From Agriotes lineatus (Eukaryota; Arthropoda; Insecta; Coleoptera; Elateridae): a DNA stretch of 64,000 nt. A program made the position numbers and the translations under genes. The notes beneath the pieces are model-generated. The model was not told the origin of the DNA. It saw only the letters and a list, made by a program, of their open reading frames with translations, and made no database searches. This document shows positions 34,101 through 46,046 of this stretch, one piece after another. The DNA lies in contig CALNHX010005139.1 of assembly GCA_940337035.1 (NCBI GenBank), positions 1 to 64,000 of the forward strand, given 5' to 3'. The first letter of the stretch is position 1, and each line of letters starts with the position of its first letter.

Positions 34101-36326
34101 GGTAGTGACCATTTTTTAGTGGTAGCAAAACTTAAAATAAAGGCAGCAGAGCTGGAAAAATCTAAAAAACCCGCGAAGAAAATGTTTACAAGTATAAGGA
34201 GTTATAAACTGCAAGATAAACAAGTCCAAGCAAAATATGCAGGTAAAGTTTCAGAAGAATTTAACAAGATTGATAATAATTTACGGTGGGGAAATATGAA
34301 CGAGTTATGGAACAAATTCAAGGAGATAATAATCAAAACTGCAGAAGAAACATGTGGAAAATGCAAATACGATAACAGTAGAAAACAAACACCATGGTGG
34401 AATGAGAATATCAGAACAGAAGTTAAACAGAAGAAGGATTTATGGAAAAAGTATTTAGCGACAAAGAAGGATGGGATTACCAATTATATAAAGATCAAAG
34501 ATTAAGAGTTAAAAATTTAATAAAACAGGAAAAAAGCAAGGCGTGGGAGCAATTCGGAAATAAAATGGAAAATTTGGGAGCGGGAAACTCAAGAAATGCT
34601 GTATAGAGTGCTTAAGGGAATGCGTAAAAAGAAGCAGGAGGATCTTCAATGGGTTAAAGACAAGGAAGGGCAGGTGCTCATGAATGTAGAGGATATTAAA
34701 AACAAATGGTATGACTATTTTGTAGAGTTGTCGGGTGAGGAGGAGGACGTGAACGGACAAGAAATAGAAGGGGAACAGGAGCATACCGATGGCACCCTTC
34801 CAATAAGTCTGGAAGAAGTTCTACAAGCCATTAAGAAGCTTAAAATAGGAAAAGCCGCGGGCCCAGATAATATCAAACCAGAAATGGTTAAATACATGGG
34901 TAATGAAGGGATAAAATGGTTACATGAGATATTGAATTGGGTGTGGAAGGCAAAGAAAATCCCAGATGATTGGCAATTGCAATAATCATACCGTTACACA
35001 AAAAAGGCGATAAGTTGTGTTGTGAAAATTTTAGAGGAATTTCGTTACCGAGTATTATTTGTAAAATTTACGAACGCATATTAGAGCAAAGACTGAGGCC
35101 GAATATTGAGCAAACACTTGGAGGTACACAAGCTGGATTCAGGGCCGGGCAGGAGTACACACGACTGGATTTTCAGCCTGCGGCAGATAAGTCGAGAAAC
35201 TGCTGGCATACAACAATAAAATATATATTTGTGCAATTGATATGCTTAAAGCCTTTGGTAATTTAACAAGAGGTAATATTTGGGAGATACTGAACAGAAG
35301 AGGAATCCACGAAGAATTAGTAGCAGCAATCCGAAGTCTTTACTCCAAAACAAGAAATATCGTAAGGGTAGGAACCAATATCACGAAAGAGTTCTCAACA
35401 TTTAAAGGCGTACGCCAAGGGAGCATATTAAGCCCGTTATTATTTATAACTGTTATGGACGAAATTGCACGAAAGGTAGAGACAAAAATAAAGGGAGTTA
35501 CCAGTTGGATATAAGGATTTGAAACCAGTGGTAGTCAAGAATTTCTATATGCAGATGACCTAATTTTATTTGCAAGCTCGAAAGAAAATCTACAGAAAAA
35601 TTTAGAAATTTGGAAAACAGCTTTGCAAAATTTCGGGTTGGAAATCAACATATCAAAAACAGAAATAATGGTAATATCCAAACAACATGAAGAGGTAGAA
35701 GTAACGCTGAATGAAAACAGAATACAACAACACAACAAATAAAATACTTAAGTGCATTTCTCGAAGAAGACGGGGGCTTACAAAGCGAAATAAATAACAG
35801 AATTGCAGCAGCGAATAAGTTATATTATGCACTAAATAGATCATTTATAGGAAGGAAAGAAATATCACGGAAGACTAAAATTAAGATTTTTAAAACAGTG
35901 TTTATCCCGGTGCTAATTTATGGCTGCGAAGCGTGGGTGTTAAGTGATTCCCTCAATAGCAAGATTCAGGCATGTGAAATGCGATATTTGAGAAAAGTCC
36001 TAGGGGTTACCAGAAGAGATAGGATGCGTAACGAAGAAATACGACAGACTTTGGAGGTAGAATCTGTGCTAACTACTATTGAGAGGAGACAGTTGGATTG
36101 GTTAGGGCATATTACAAGAATGCCAGAACAGAGAGTGACAAAACAAATATGGAAAATGGGTGTAATAGGCAAGAAACGAAGAGGAAGGCCGAGGAAGAGT
36201 TGGAAGGAACAAGTGGAGCAGATTATAAGGAATGGAGGCAGTAATTGGAACACGGCAATGAAAACTGCACTAAAACGGAAAGAATGGAAAACATTTGTGG
36301 CTACAGCCACAACCCCTCGACACTGA
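34101..36326 (+). pseudogene. RTE-like endonuclease tip/reverse transcriptase ORF, copy A, frameshifted
   Basis: Same gene as in copy B (43784-46009) but with eight one-base indels and no substitution that I could see. Deletions lie near 34464 (A), 34976 (A), 35538 (A) and 35731 (T); insertions near 34593 (G), 35144 (G), 35193 (C) and 35501 (C). The net length change is zero. The frame therefore breaks into pieces: 34101-34505, 34596-34985, 34970-35266, 35242-35514 and, from about 35733, the C-terminal part to TGA at 36326. The last piece keeps the CEAWVLS and WLGHITRM regions. An indel-only pattern matches residual sequencing error better than pseudogene decay, so the real allele may be intact. 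Confidence 0.85.
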
Positions 36327-36347
36327 AAGGTAGAAGAGGGTCGCCGA

Positions 36348-36363
36348 TAAGTAAGTAAGTAAG
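36348..36363 (+). repeat. (TAAG)4 LINE tail, copy A
   Basis: Four TAAG units after GGGTCGCCGA, merging into the satellite's TAAAATAATGG. Identical to copy B. Confidence 0.9.
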
Positions 36364-39300
36364 TAAAATAATGGCTTCATGAGCTTACTAGGTGCCATAG
36401 TCAATTAATGGGAAGCTCAAAAAGCAGCCAAAGCGAACGGTGACGTTTACCAGCATTATTTATGTCAGTAGAATTAGCAAATCATTAATATAAAGCTATT
36501 CAGTACATTCCGGTGTAACATTGGATATTTTGGAACCCAACAAATAAAAGTTGGTTGCCCTTAGACGCCGATGGAGTTAGATAAATTGTATTTTTTATTT
36601 ACTATAAATCCTGCAAGTTTCCTAGCTCTCATATCTACATTAATTTAGTTAAAAATTTAGTTAAAATAATGGCTTCAGGAGCTTATTAGGTGCCATATTC
36701 AATTAATGGAAAACTCAAAAAGCAGCCAAAGCGATCGGTGACGTTTAACAGCATTAATTGTGTTAGTAGAATTGGCAAATCATTAATATAAAGTTGTTTC
36801 GTACATTACGGTGTAACATTCGATTTTTTGGAACCTAACAATTCAAAGTTGGTTGCCCTAAGACGCCGATGGAGTTAAATAAATTGTATTTTGTAGTTAC
36901 TATAAATCCTGCAAGCTTCCTAGCTCTCATATCTACATTAATTTAATTAAAATAATGGCTTCAGGAGCTTATTAGGTGCCATATTCAATTAATGGGAAGC
37001 TCAAAAAGCAGCTAAAGCGAACGGTGACGTTTAGCAGCATTAGTTGTGTTAGTAGAATTGGCAAATCATTAATATAAAGCTATTCCGTACATTACGGTGT
37101 AACATTCGAGTTTTTGCAACCCAACAATTTAAAGTTGGTTGCACTAAGACGCCGATGGAGTTAGATAAATTGCATTTTTTATTTACTATAAAACCTGCAA
37201 GCTTCCTAGCTCTTATATCTACATTAATTTAGTTAAACGAATGGCTTCAGGAGCTTATTAGGTGCAATAGTCTATTACTGGGAAGCTCAAAAAGCAGCTC
37301 AAGCGAACGGTGACGTTTAGCAGCATTAGTTGTGTTAATAGAATTGGCAAATCATTAATATAAAGCTATTCCGTACATTACGGTGTAACATTCGATTTTT
37401 TGCAACCCAACAATTGAAAGTTGGTTGCCCTAAGACGCCGATGGAGTTAGATAAATTGTATTTTTTAATTACTATAAATCCTGCAAGCTTCCTAGCTCTC
37501 ATATCTACATTAATTTAGTTAAAATAATGGCTTCAGGAGCTTATTAGATGCCATAGTCTATCAATGGGAAGCTCAAAAAACAGCCAAAGCGAACGGTGAC
37601 GTTTAGCAGCATTATTTATGTCAGTATAATTAGCAAATCATTAATATAAAGCTATTCAGTACATTACGGTGTAACATTGGATATTTTGGAACCCAACAAT
37701 TGAAAGTTGGTTGCCCTAAGACGCCGATGGAGTTAGATAAATTGTATTTTTTATTTACTATAAATCCTGCAAGCTTCCTAGCTCTTATATCTACATTAAT
37801 TTAGTTAAAATAATGGCTTCAGGAGCTTATTAGATGCCATAGTCTATTAATGGGAAGCTCAAAAAACAGCCAAAGCGAACGGTGACATTTAGCAGCATTA
37901 TTTATGTCAGTATAATTAGCAAATCATTAATATAAAGCTATTCAGTACATTACGGTGTAACATTGGATATTTTGGAACCCAACAATTGAAAGTTGGCTGC
38001 CCTAAGACGTCGATGGAGTTAGATAAATTGTATTTTTTATTTACTATAAATCCTGCAAGCTTCCTAGCTCTCATATCTACATTAATTTAGTTAAAATAAT
38101 GGCTTCAGGAGCTTATTAGGTGCCATATTCAATTAATGGGAAGCTCAAAAAGCAGCTAAAGCAAACGGTGACGTTTAGCAGCATTATTTGTGTTAGTAGA
38201 ATTGGCAAATCATTAATATAAAGCTATTCCGTACATTACGGTGTAACATTAGATTTTTTGCAACCCAACAATTTAAAGTTGGTTGCCCTAAGACGCCGAT
38301 GGAGTTAGATAAATTGTATTTTTTATTTACTATAAATCCTGCAAGCTTCCTAGCTCTTATATCTACATTAATTTAGTTAAAATAATGGCTTCAGGAGCTT
38401 ATTAGGTGCCATAGTCTATTACTGGGAAGCTCAAAAAGCAGCTAAAGCAAACGGTGACGTTTAGCAGCATTAGTTGTGTTAATAGAATTGGCAAATCATT
38501 AATATAAAGCTATTCCGTACATTACGGTGTAACATTCGATTTTTTGCACCCAGCAATTTAAAGTTGGTAGCCGTAAGACGCCGATGGAGTTAGATAAATT
38601 GCATTTTATATTTACTATAAATCCTGCAAGCTTCCTAGCTCTCATATCTACATTAATTTAATTAAAATAATGGCTTCAGGAGCTTATTAGGTGCCATATT
38701 CAATTAATGGGAAGCTCAAAAAGCAGCCAAAGCGAACGGTGACGTTTAGCAGCATTATTTATGTTAGTAGAATTGGCAAATCATTAATCTAAAGCTATTC
38801 CGTTCATTATGGTGTCACATTCGATTTTTTGGAACCCAACAATTCAAAGTTGGTTGCCCTAAGACGCCGATGGAGTTAAATAAATTGTATTTTTTATTTA
38901 CTATAGATCCTGCAAGTTTCCTAGCTCTCATTTCTATATTAATTTAGTTAAAATAACGGCTTCATGAGCTTACTAGGTGCCATAATCAATTAATGGGAAG
39001 CTCAAAAAGCAGCCAAAGCGAACGGTGACGTTTAGCAGCATTATTTATGTCAGTAGAATTAGCAAATCATTAATATTAAGCTATTCAGCACATTACGGTG
39101 TAACATTGGATATTTTGGAACCCAACAAATAAAAGTTGGTTGCCCTTAGATGCCGATGGAGTTAGATAATTTGTATTTTTTATTTACTATAAATCCTGCA
39201 CGTTTCCTAGCTTTCATATCTACATTAATTTAGTTAAAATAATGGCTTCAGGAGCTTATTAGGTGCCATATTCAATTAATGGGAAACTCAAAAAGCAGCC

Positions 39301-42300
39301 AAAGCGATCGGTGACGTTTAACAGCATTACTTGTGTTAGTAGAATTAGCAAATCATTAATATAACGTTGTTTCGTACATTACGGTGTAACATTCGAGTTT
39401 TTGGAACCTAACAATTCAAAGTTGGTTGCCCTAAGACGCCGATGGAGTTAAATAAATTGTATTTTTTATTTACTATAGATCCTGCAAGTTTCCTAGCTCT
39501 CATTTCTATATTAACTTAGTTAAAATAATGGCTTCATTAGCTTACTAGGTGCCATAATCAATTAATGGGAAGCTCAAAAAACAGCCAAAGCGAATGGTGA
39601 CGTTTAGCAGCATTATTTATGTTAGTAGTATTGGCAAATCATTAATATAAAGCTATTCCGTACATTACGGTGTCACATTCGATTTTTTGCAACCCAACAA
39701 TTGAAAGTTGGTTGCCCTAAGACGCCGATGGAGTTAGATAAATTGCATTTTTTAATTACTATAAATCCTGCAAGCTTCCTAGCTCTCATATCTACATTAA
39801 TTTAGTTAAAATAATGGCTTCAGGAGCTTATTAGATGCCATAGTCTATCAATGGGAAGCTCAAAAAACAGCCAAAGCGAACGGTGACGTTTAGCAACATT
39901 ATTTATGTCAGTATAATTAGCAAATCATTAATATAAAGCTATTCAGTACATTACGGTGTAACATTGGATATTTTGGAACCCAACAATTGAAAGTTGGCTG
40001 CCCTAAGACGTCGATGGAGTTAGATAAATTGTATTTTTTATTTACTATAAATCCTGCAAGCTTCCTAGCTCTTATATCTACATTAATTTAGTTAAAATAA
40101 TGGCTTCAGGAGCTTATTAGATGCCATAGTCTATTAATGGGAAGCTCAAAAAACAGCCAAAGCGAACGGTGACATTTAGCAGCATTATTTATGTCAGTAT
40201 AATTAGCAAATCATTAATATAAAGCTATTCAGTACATTACGGTGTAACATTGGATATTTTGGAACCCAACAATTGAAAGTTGGCTGCCCTAAGACGTCGA
40301 TGGAGTTAGATAAATTGTATTTTTTATTTACTATAAATCCTGCAAGCTTCCTAGCTCTGATATCTACATTAATTTAGTTAAAATAATGGCTTCAGGAGCT
40401 TATTAGATGCCATAGTCTATTAATGGGAAGCTCAAAAAACAGCCAAAGCGAAGGGTGACATTTAGCAGCATTATTTATGTCAGTATAATTAGCAAATCAT
40501 TAATATAAAGCTATTCAGTACATTACGGTGTAACATTGGATATTTTGGAACCCAACAATTGAAAGTTGGTTGCCCTAAGACGCCGATGGAGTTAGATAAA
40601 TTGTATTTTTTATTTACTATAAATCCTGCAAGCTTCCTAGCTCTTATATCTACATTAATTTAGTTAAAATAATGGCTTCAGGAGCTTATTAGATGCCATA
40701 GTCTATTAATGGGAAGCTCAAAAAACAGCCAAAGCGAACGGTGACATTTAGCAGCATTATTTATGTCAGTATAATTAGCAAATCATTAATATAAAGCTAT
40801 TCAGTACATTACGGTGTAACATTGGATATTTTGGAACCCAACAATTGAAAGTTGGCTGCCCTAAGACGTCGATGGAGTTAGATAAATTGTATTTTTTATT
40901 TACTATAAATCCTGCAAGCTTCCTAGCTCTCATATCTACATTAATTTAGTTAAAATAATGGCTTCAGGAGCTTATTAGGTGCCACATTCAATTAATGGGA
41001 AGCTCAAAAAGCAGCTAAAGCGAACGGTGACGTTTAGCAGCATTATTTGTGTTAGTAGAATTGGCAAATCATTAATATAAAGCTATTCCGTACATTACGG
41101 TGTAACATTAGATTTTTTGCAACCCAACAATTTAAAGTTGGTTGCCCTAAGACGCCGATGGAGTTAGATAAATTGTATTTTTTATTTACTATAAATCCTG
41201 CAAGCTTCCTAGCTCTTATATCTACATTAATTTAGTTAAACGAATGGCTTCAGGAGCTTATTAGGTGCAATAGTCTATTACTGGGAAGCTCAAAAAGCAG
41301 CTCAAGCGAACGGTGACGTTTAGCAGCATTAGTTGTGTTAATAGAATTGGCAAATCATTAATATAAAGCTATTCCGTACATTACGGTGTAACATTCGATT
41401 TTTTGCAACCCAACAATTGAAAGTTGGTTGCCCTAAGACGCCGATGGAGTGAGATAAATTGTATTTTTTAATTACTATAAATCCTGCAAGCTTCCTAGCT
41501 CTCATATCTACATTAATTTAGTTAAAATAATGGCTTCAGGAGCTTATTAGATGCCATAGTCTATCAATGGGAAGCTCAAAAAACAGCCAAAGCGAACGGT
41601 GACGTTTAGCAGCATTATTTATGTCAGTATAATTAGCAAATCATTAATATAAAGCTATTCAGTACATTACGGTGTAACATTGGATATTTTGGAACCCAAC
41701 AATTGAAAGTTGGCTGCCCTAAGACGTCGATGGAGTTAGATAAATTGTATTTTTTATTTACTATAAATCCTGCAAGCTTCCTAGCTCTTATATCTACATT
41801 AATTTAGTTAAAATAATGGCTTCAGGAGCTTATTAGATGCCATAGTCTATTAATGGGAAGCTCAAAAAACAGCCAAAGCGAACGGTGACATTTAGCAGCA
41901 TTATTTATGTCAGTATAATTAGCAAATCATTAATATAAAGCTATTCAGTACATTACGGTGTAACATTGGATATTTTGGAACCCAACAATTGAAAGTTGGC
42001 TGCCCTAAGACGTCGATGGAGTTAGATAAATTGTATTTTTTATTTACTATAAATCCTGCAAGCTTCCTAGCTCTTATATCTACATTAATTTAGTTAAAAT
42101 AATGGCTTCATGAGCTTACCAGGTGCCATAATCAATTAATGGGAAGCTCAAAAAGCAGCCAAAGCGAACGGTGACGTTTAGCAGCATTATTTATGTTAGT
42201 AGAATTAGCAAATCATTAATATAAAGCTATTCCGTACATTACGGTGTCACATTCGATTTTTTGGAACCCAACAAATAAAAGTTGGTTGCCCTAAGACGCC

Positions 42301-43782
42301 GATGGAGTTAAATAAATTGTATTTTTTATTTACTATAGATCCTGCAAGTTTCCTAGCTCTCATTTCTATATTAATTTAGTTAAAATAATGGCTTCATGAG
42401 CTTACTAGGTGCCATAGTCAATTAATGGGAAGCTCAAAAAGCAGCCAAAGCGAACGGTGACGTTTAGCAGCATTATTTATGTTAGTAGAATTGGCAAATC
42501 ATTAATATAAAGCTATTCAGTACATTACGGTGTAACATTGGATATTTTGGAACCCAACAAATAAAAGTTGATTGCCCTTAGACGCCGATGGAGTTAGATA
42601 AATTGTATTCTTTATTTACTATAAATCCTGCAAGTTTCCTAGCTCTCATATCTACATTAGTTTAGTTAAAATAATGACTTCAGGAGCTTATTAGGTGCCA
42701 TAGTCTATTAATGGAAAGCTCAAAAAGCAGCCAAAGCGAACGGTGACGTTTAGCAGCATTATTTATGTCAGTAGAATTAGCAAATCATTAATATAAAGCT
42801 ATTCAGTACATTACGGTGTAACATTGGATATTTTGGAACCCAACAAATAAAATTTGGTTGCCCTTAGACGCCGATGGAGTTAGATAAATTGTATTTTTTA
42901 TTTACTATAAATCCTGCAAGTTTCCTAGCTCTCATATCTACATTAATTTAGTTAAAATAATGACTTCAGGAGCTTATTAGGTGCCATAGTCTATTAATGG
43001 GAAGCTCAAAAAGCAGCCAAAGCGAACGGTGACGTTTAGCAGCGTTATTTATGTCAGTAGAATTAGCAAATCATTAATATAAAGCTATTCAGTACATTAC
43101 GGTGTAACATTGGATATTTTGGAACCCAACAAATAAAAGTTGGTTGCCCTTAGACGCCGATGGAGTTAGATAAATTGTATTTTTTATTTACTATAAATCC
43201 TGCAAGTTTCCTAGCTCTCATATCTACATTAATTTAGTTAAAAATTTAGTTAAAATAATGGCTTCAGGAGCTTATTAGGTGCCATATTCAATTAATGGGA
43301 AACTCAAAAAGCAGCCAAAGCGATCGGTGACGTTTAACAGCATTACTTGTGTTAGTAGAATTGGCAAATCATTAATATAAAGTTGTTTCGTACATTACGG
43401 TGTAACATTCGATTTTTTGGAACCTAACAATTCAAAGTTGGTTGCCCTAAGACGCCGATGGAGTTAAATAAATTGTATTTTGTAGTTACTATAAATCCTG
43501 CAAGCTTCCTAGCTCTCATATCTACATTAATTTAATTAAAATAATGGCTTCAGGAGCTTATTAGGTGCCATATTCAATTAATGGGAAGCTCAAAAAGCAG
43601 CTAAAGCGAACGGTGACGTTTAGCAGCATTAGTTGTGTTAGTAGAATTGGCAAATCATTAATATAAAGCTATTCCGTACATTACGGTGTAACATTCGAGT
43701 TTTTGCAACCCAACAATTTAAAGTTGGTTGCCCTAAGACGCCGATGGAGTTAGATAAATTGCATTTTTTATTTACTATAAAT
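36364..43782 (+). repeat. 286-bp satellite array, segment 3
   Basis: About 26 monomers between the two LINE copies, spanning the rest of unit A and the start of unit B. It opens with a c-like monomer (CATGAGCTTACTAGG with GTTTACCAGC and CATTCCGG), then a monomer with the 12-base AATTTAGTTAAA duplication, a GATCGGTGACGTTTAAC monomer, and long stretches of d monomers separated by e- and b/c-type ones. An internal 14-monomer offset (~4,003 bp) links AAACGAATGG at 37235 and 41238. No gene seen. Confidence 0.95.
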
Positions 43783-43783
43783 T

Positions 43784-46009
43784 GGTAGTGACCATTTTTT
43801 AGTGGTAGCAAAACTTAAAATAAAGGCAGCAGAGCTGGAAAAATCTAAAAAACCCGCGAAGAAAATGTTTACAAGTATAAGGAGTTATAAACTGCAAGAT
43901 AAACAAGTCCAAGCAAAATATGCAGGTAAAGTTTCAGAAGAATTTAACAAGATTGATAATAATTTACGGTGGGGAAATATGAACGAGTTATGGAACAAAT
44001 TCAAGGAGATAATAATCAAAACTGCAGAAGAAACATGTGGAAAATGCAAATACGATAACAGTAGAAAACAAACACCATGGTGGAATGAGAATATCAGAAC
44101 AGAAGTTAAACAGAAGAAGGATTTATGGAAAAAGTATTTAGCGACAAAAGAAGGATGGGATTACCAATTATATAAAGATCAAAGATTAAGAGTTAAAAAT
44201 TTAATAAAACAGGAAAAAAGCAAGGCGTGGGAGCAATTCGGAAATAAAATGGAAAATTTGGGAGCGGGAAACTCAAAAATGCTGTATAGAGTGCTTAAGG
44301 GAATGCGTAAAAAGAAGCAGGAGGATCTTCAATGGGTTAAAGACAAGGAAGGGCAGGTGCTCATGAATGTAGAGGATATTAAAAACAAATGGTATGACTA
44401 TTTTGTAGAGTTGTCGGGTGAGGAGGAGGACGTGAACGGACAAGAAATAGAAGGGGAACAGGAGCATACCGATGGCACCCTTCCAATAAGTCTGGAAGAA
44501 GTTCTACAAGCCATTAAGAAGCTTAAAATAGGAAAAGCCGCGGGCCCAGATAATATCAAACCAGAAATGGTTAAATACATGGGTAATGAAGGGATAAAAT
44601 GGTTACATGAGATATTGAATTGGGTGTGGAAGGCAAAGAAAATCCCAGATGATTGGCAAATTGCAATAATCATACCGTTACACAAAAAAGGCGATAAGTT
44701 GTGTTGTGAAAATTTTAGAGGAATTTCGTTACCGAGTATTATTTGTAAAATTTACGAACGCATATTAGAGCAAAGACTGAGGCCGAATATTGAGCAAACA
44801 CTTGGAGGTACACAAGCTGGATTCAGGCCGGGCAGGAGTACACACGACTGGATTTTCAGCCTGCGGCAGATAAGTGAGAAACTGCTGGCATACAACAATA
44901 AAATATATATTTGTGCAATTGATATGCTTAAAGCCTTTGGTAATTTAACAAGAGGTAATATTTGGGAGATACTGAACAGAAGAGGAATCCACGAAGAATT
45001 AGTAGCAGCAATCCGAAGTCTTTACTCCAAAACAAGAAATATCGTAAGGGTAGGAACCAATATCACGAAAGAGTTCTCAACATTTAAAGGCGTACGCCAA
45101 GGGAGCATATTAAGCCCGTTATTATTTATAACTGTTATGGACGAAATTGCACGAAAGGTAGAGACAAAAATAAAGGGAGTTACAGTTGGATATAAGGATT
45201 TGAAACCAGTGGTAGTCAAAGAATTTCTATATGCAGATGACCTAATTTTATTTGCAAGCTCGAAAGAAAATCTACAGAAAAATTTAGAAATTTGGAAAAC
45301 AGCTTTGCAAAATTTCGGGTTGGAAATCAACATATCAAAAACAGAAATAATGGTAATATCCAAACAACATGAAGAGGTAGAAGTAACGCTGAATGAAAAC
45401 AGAATACAACAATCACAACAAATAAAATACTTAAGTGCATTTCTCGAAGAAGACGGGGGCTTACAAAGCGAAATAAATAACAGAATTGCAGCAGCGAATA
45501 AGTTATATTATGCACTAAATAGATCATTTATAGGAAGGAAAGAAATATCACGGAAGACTAAAATTAAGATTTTTAAAACAGTGTTTATCCCGGTGCTAAT
45601 TTATGGCTGCGAAGCGTGGGTGTTAAGTGATTCCCTCAATAGCAAGATTCAGGCATGTGAAATGCGATATTTGAGAAAAGTCCTAGGGGTTACCAGAAGA
45701 GATAGGATGCGTAACGAAGAAATACGACAGACTTTGGAGGTAGAATCTGTGCTAACTACTATTGAGAGGAGACAGTTGGATTGGTTAGGGCATATTACAA
45801 GAATGCCAGAACAGAGAGTGACAAAACAAATATGGAAAATGGGTGTAATAGGCAAGAAACGAAGAGGAAGGCCGAGGAAGAGTTGGAAGGAACAAGTGGA
45901 GCAGATTATAAGGAATGGAGGCAGTAATTGGAACACGGCAATGAAAACTGCACTAAAACGGAAAGAATGGAAAACATTTGTGGCTACAGCCACAACCCCT
46001 CGACACTGA
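43784..46009 (+). CDS. RTE-like LINE ORF: endonuclease tip + reverse transcriptase, 5'-truncated
   Basis: Uninterrupted frame of about 741 codons, entering from the truncation point and ending TGA at 46007-46009. The first residues, GSDHFLVVAKLKIK, are the end of an APE-type endonuclease with its SDH motif; the rest of that domain is missing. Residues below count from the GTG at 43802, which is an in-frame valine, not a true start. A lysine-rich linker covers ~1-230. The RT holds GKAAGPD (244-250), IPLHKKGD (291-298), NFRGISL (304-310), QAGFRPGRST (338-347), motif A CAIDMLKAFGNL (371-382), motif B GVRQGSILSPLLF (430-442), motif C YADD (477-480), motif D GLEINISKTE (506-515), and thumb YLSAFLEEDGG (543-553). 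The C-terminal region has YGCEAWVLS (601-609), RRQLDWLGHITRM (656-668) and basic KKRRGRPRKSWKEQV (685-699). Catalytic aspartates 374, 479 and 480 are present. The second Asp of the usual KAFD is Gly. RT activity is possible on paper, but the copy lacks a promoter, a start codon and the endonuclease. Confidence 0.9.
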   Translation, partial: GSDHFLVVAKLKIKAAELEKSKKPAKKMFTSIRSYKLQDKQVQAKYAGKVSEEFNKIDNNLRWGNMNELWNKFKEIIIKTAEETCGKCKYDNSRKQTPWWNENIRTEVKQKKDLWKKYLATKEGWDYQLYKDQRLRVKNLIKQEKSKAWEQFGNKMENLGAGNSKMLYRVLKGMRKKKQEDLQWVKDKEGQVLMNVEDIKNKWYDYFVELSGEEEDVNGQEIEGEQEHTDGTLPISLEEVLQAIKKLKIGKAAGPDNIKPEMVKYMGNEGIKWLHEILNWVWKAKKIPDDWQIAIIIPLHKKGDKLCCENFRGISLPSIICKIYERILEQRLRPNIEQTLGGTQAGFRPGRSTHDWIFSLRQISEKLLAYNNKIYICAIDMLKAFGNLTRGNIWEILNRRGIHEELVAAIRSLYSKTRNIVRVGTNITKEFSTFKGVRQGSILSPLLFITVMDEIARKVETKIKGVTVGYKDLKPVVVKEFLYADDLILFASSKENLQKNLEIWKTALQNFGLEINISKTEIMVISKQHEEVEVTLNENRIQQSQQIKYLSAFLEEDGGLQSEINNRIAAANKLYYALNRSFIGRKEISRKTKIKIFKTVFIPVLIYGCEAWVLSDSLNSKIQACEMRYLRKVLGVTRRDRMRNEEIRQTLEVESVLTTIERRQLDWLGHITRMPEQRVTKQIWKMGVIGKKRRGRPRKSWKEQVEQIIRNGGSNWNTAMKTALKRKEWKTFVATATTPRH

Positions 46010-46030
46010 AAGGTAGAAGAGGGTCGCCGA

Positions 46031-46046
46031 TAAGTAAGTAAGTAAG
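46031..46046 (+). repeat. (TAAG)4 LINE tail, copy B
   Basis: Four TAAG units 21 bases after the stop codon. Their last bases overlap the satellite's TAAAATAATGG by micro-homology, so the 3' junction is ambiguous by about three bases. Confidence 0.9.

Larger units (their letters stand above)
34100..36363 (+). mobile_element. RTE-like LINE, copy A (5'-truncated)
   Basis: 2,264 bp from TGGTAGTGACC to the (TAAG)4 tail. Both junctions and the flanking monomers are identical to copy B, so this is a product of the 9.68-kb duplication, not a separate insertion. About 40 satellite bases between ACTATAAAT and TAAAATAATGG are missing at the insertion point. There is no target-site duplication. The very short 3' UTR (about 37 bases after the stop) and tetranucleotide tail are characteristic of RTE-clade elements. 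Confidence 0.88.
32420..42103 (+). repeat. LINE-bearing higher-order unit A (9,684 bp)
   Basis: Starts with a c-type monomer carrying CTTACCAGG and ends after a run of d monomers. It contains about 26 satellite monomers and LINE copy A, and is followed directly by unit B. Matching landmarks at an offset of 9,683-9,684 bp: CTTACCAGG, the 12-base internal duplication, both LINE ends, AAACGAATGG, GGTAGCC, GCGAATGGTGACG, GCGAAGGGTGAC and GGAGTGAGATAAATT. Differences seen from unit B are very few outside the 33,484-35,735 indel zone (for example CCGTAAGACG versus CCCTAAGACG near 38571). Confidence 0.9.
43783..46046 (+). mobile_element. RTE-like LINE, copy B (5'-truncated, frame intact)
   Basis: 2,264 bp inserted after TTTACTATAAAT of the satellite and ending in (TAAG)4 before TAAAATAATGG. 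The 5' end falls inside the apurinic-like endonuclease domain, just before its SDH motif, so about the first third of the element is missing. An APE-type endonuclease, an RT of this style, a C-terminal WLGHITRM region, a near-absent 3' UTR and a microsatellite tail together point to the RTE clade. Another APE-type clade cannot be fully excluded without a tree. Confidence 0.88.

Noticed and set aside
34202..34897. Minus-strand ORFs within LINE copy A, and the same in copy B (44273-45993)
   Set aside because: They are antisense shadows of the RT gene; the plus strand carries all the recognisable RT motifs.
34100..36363. R2/R4/Dong-type LINE because of the TAA-rich target
   Set aside because: The frame begins with an APE-type SDH motif and there is no C-terminal restriction-like endonuclease or zinc finger; the C-terminus has the WLGHITRM region typical of RTE-like elements.
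34100..46046. Two independent LINE insertions
   Set aside because: Identical truncation point, identical 40-base target deletion and identical flanking monomers for several kilobases on both sides show that one insertion was duplicated.
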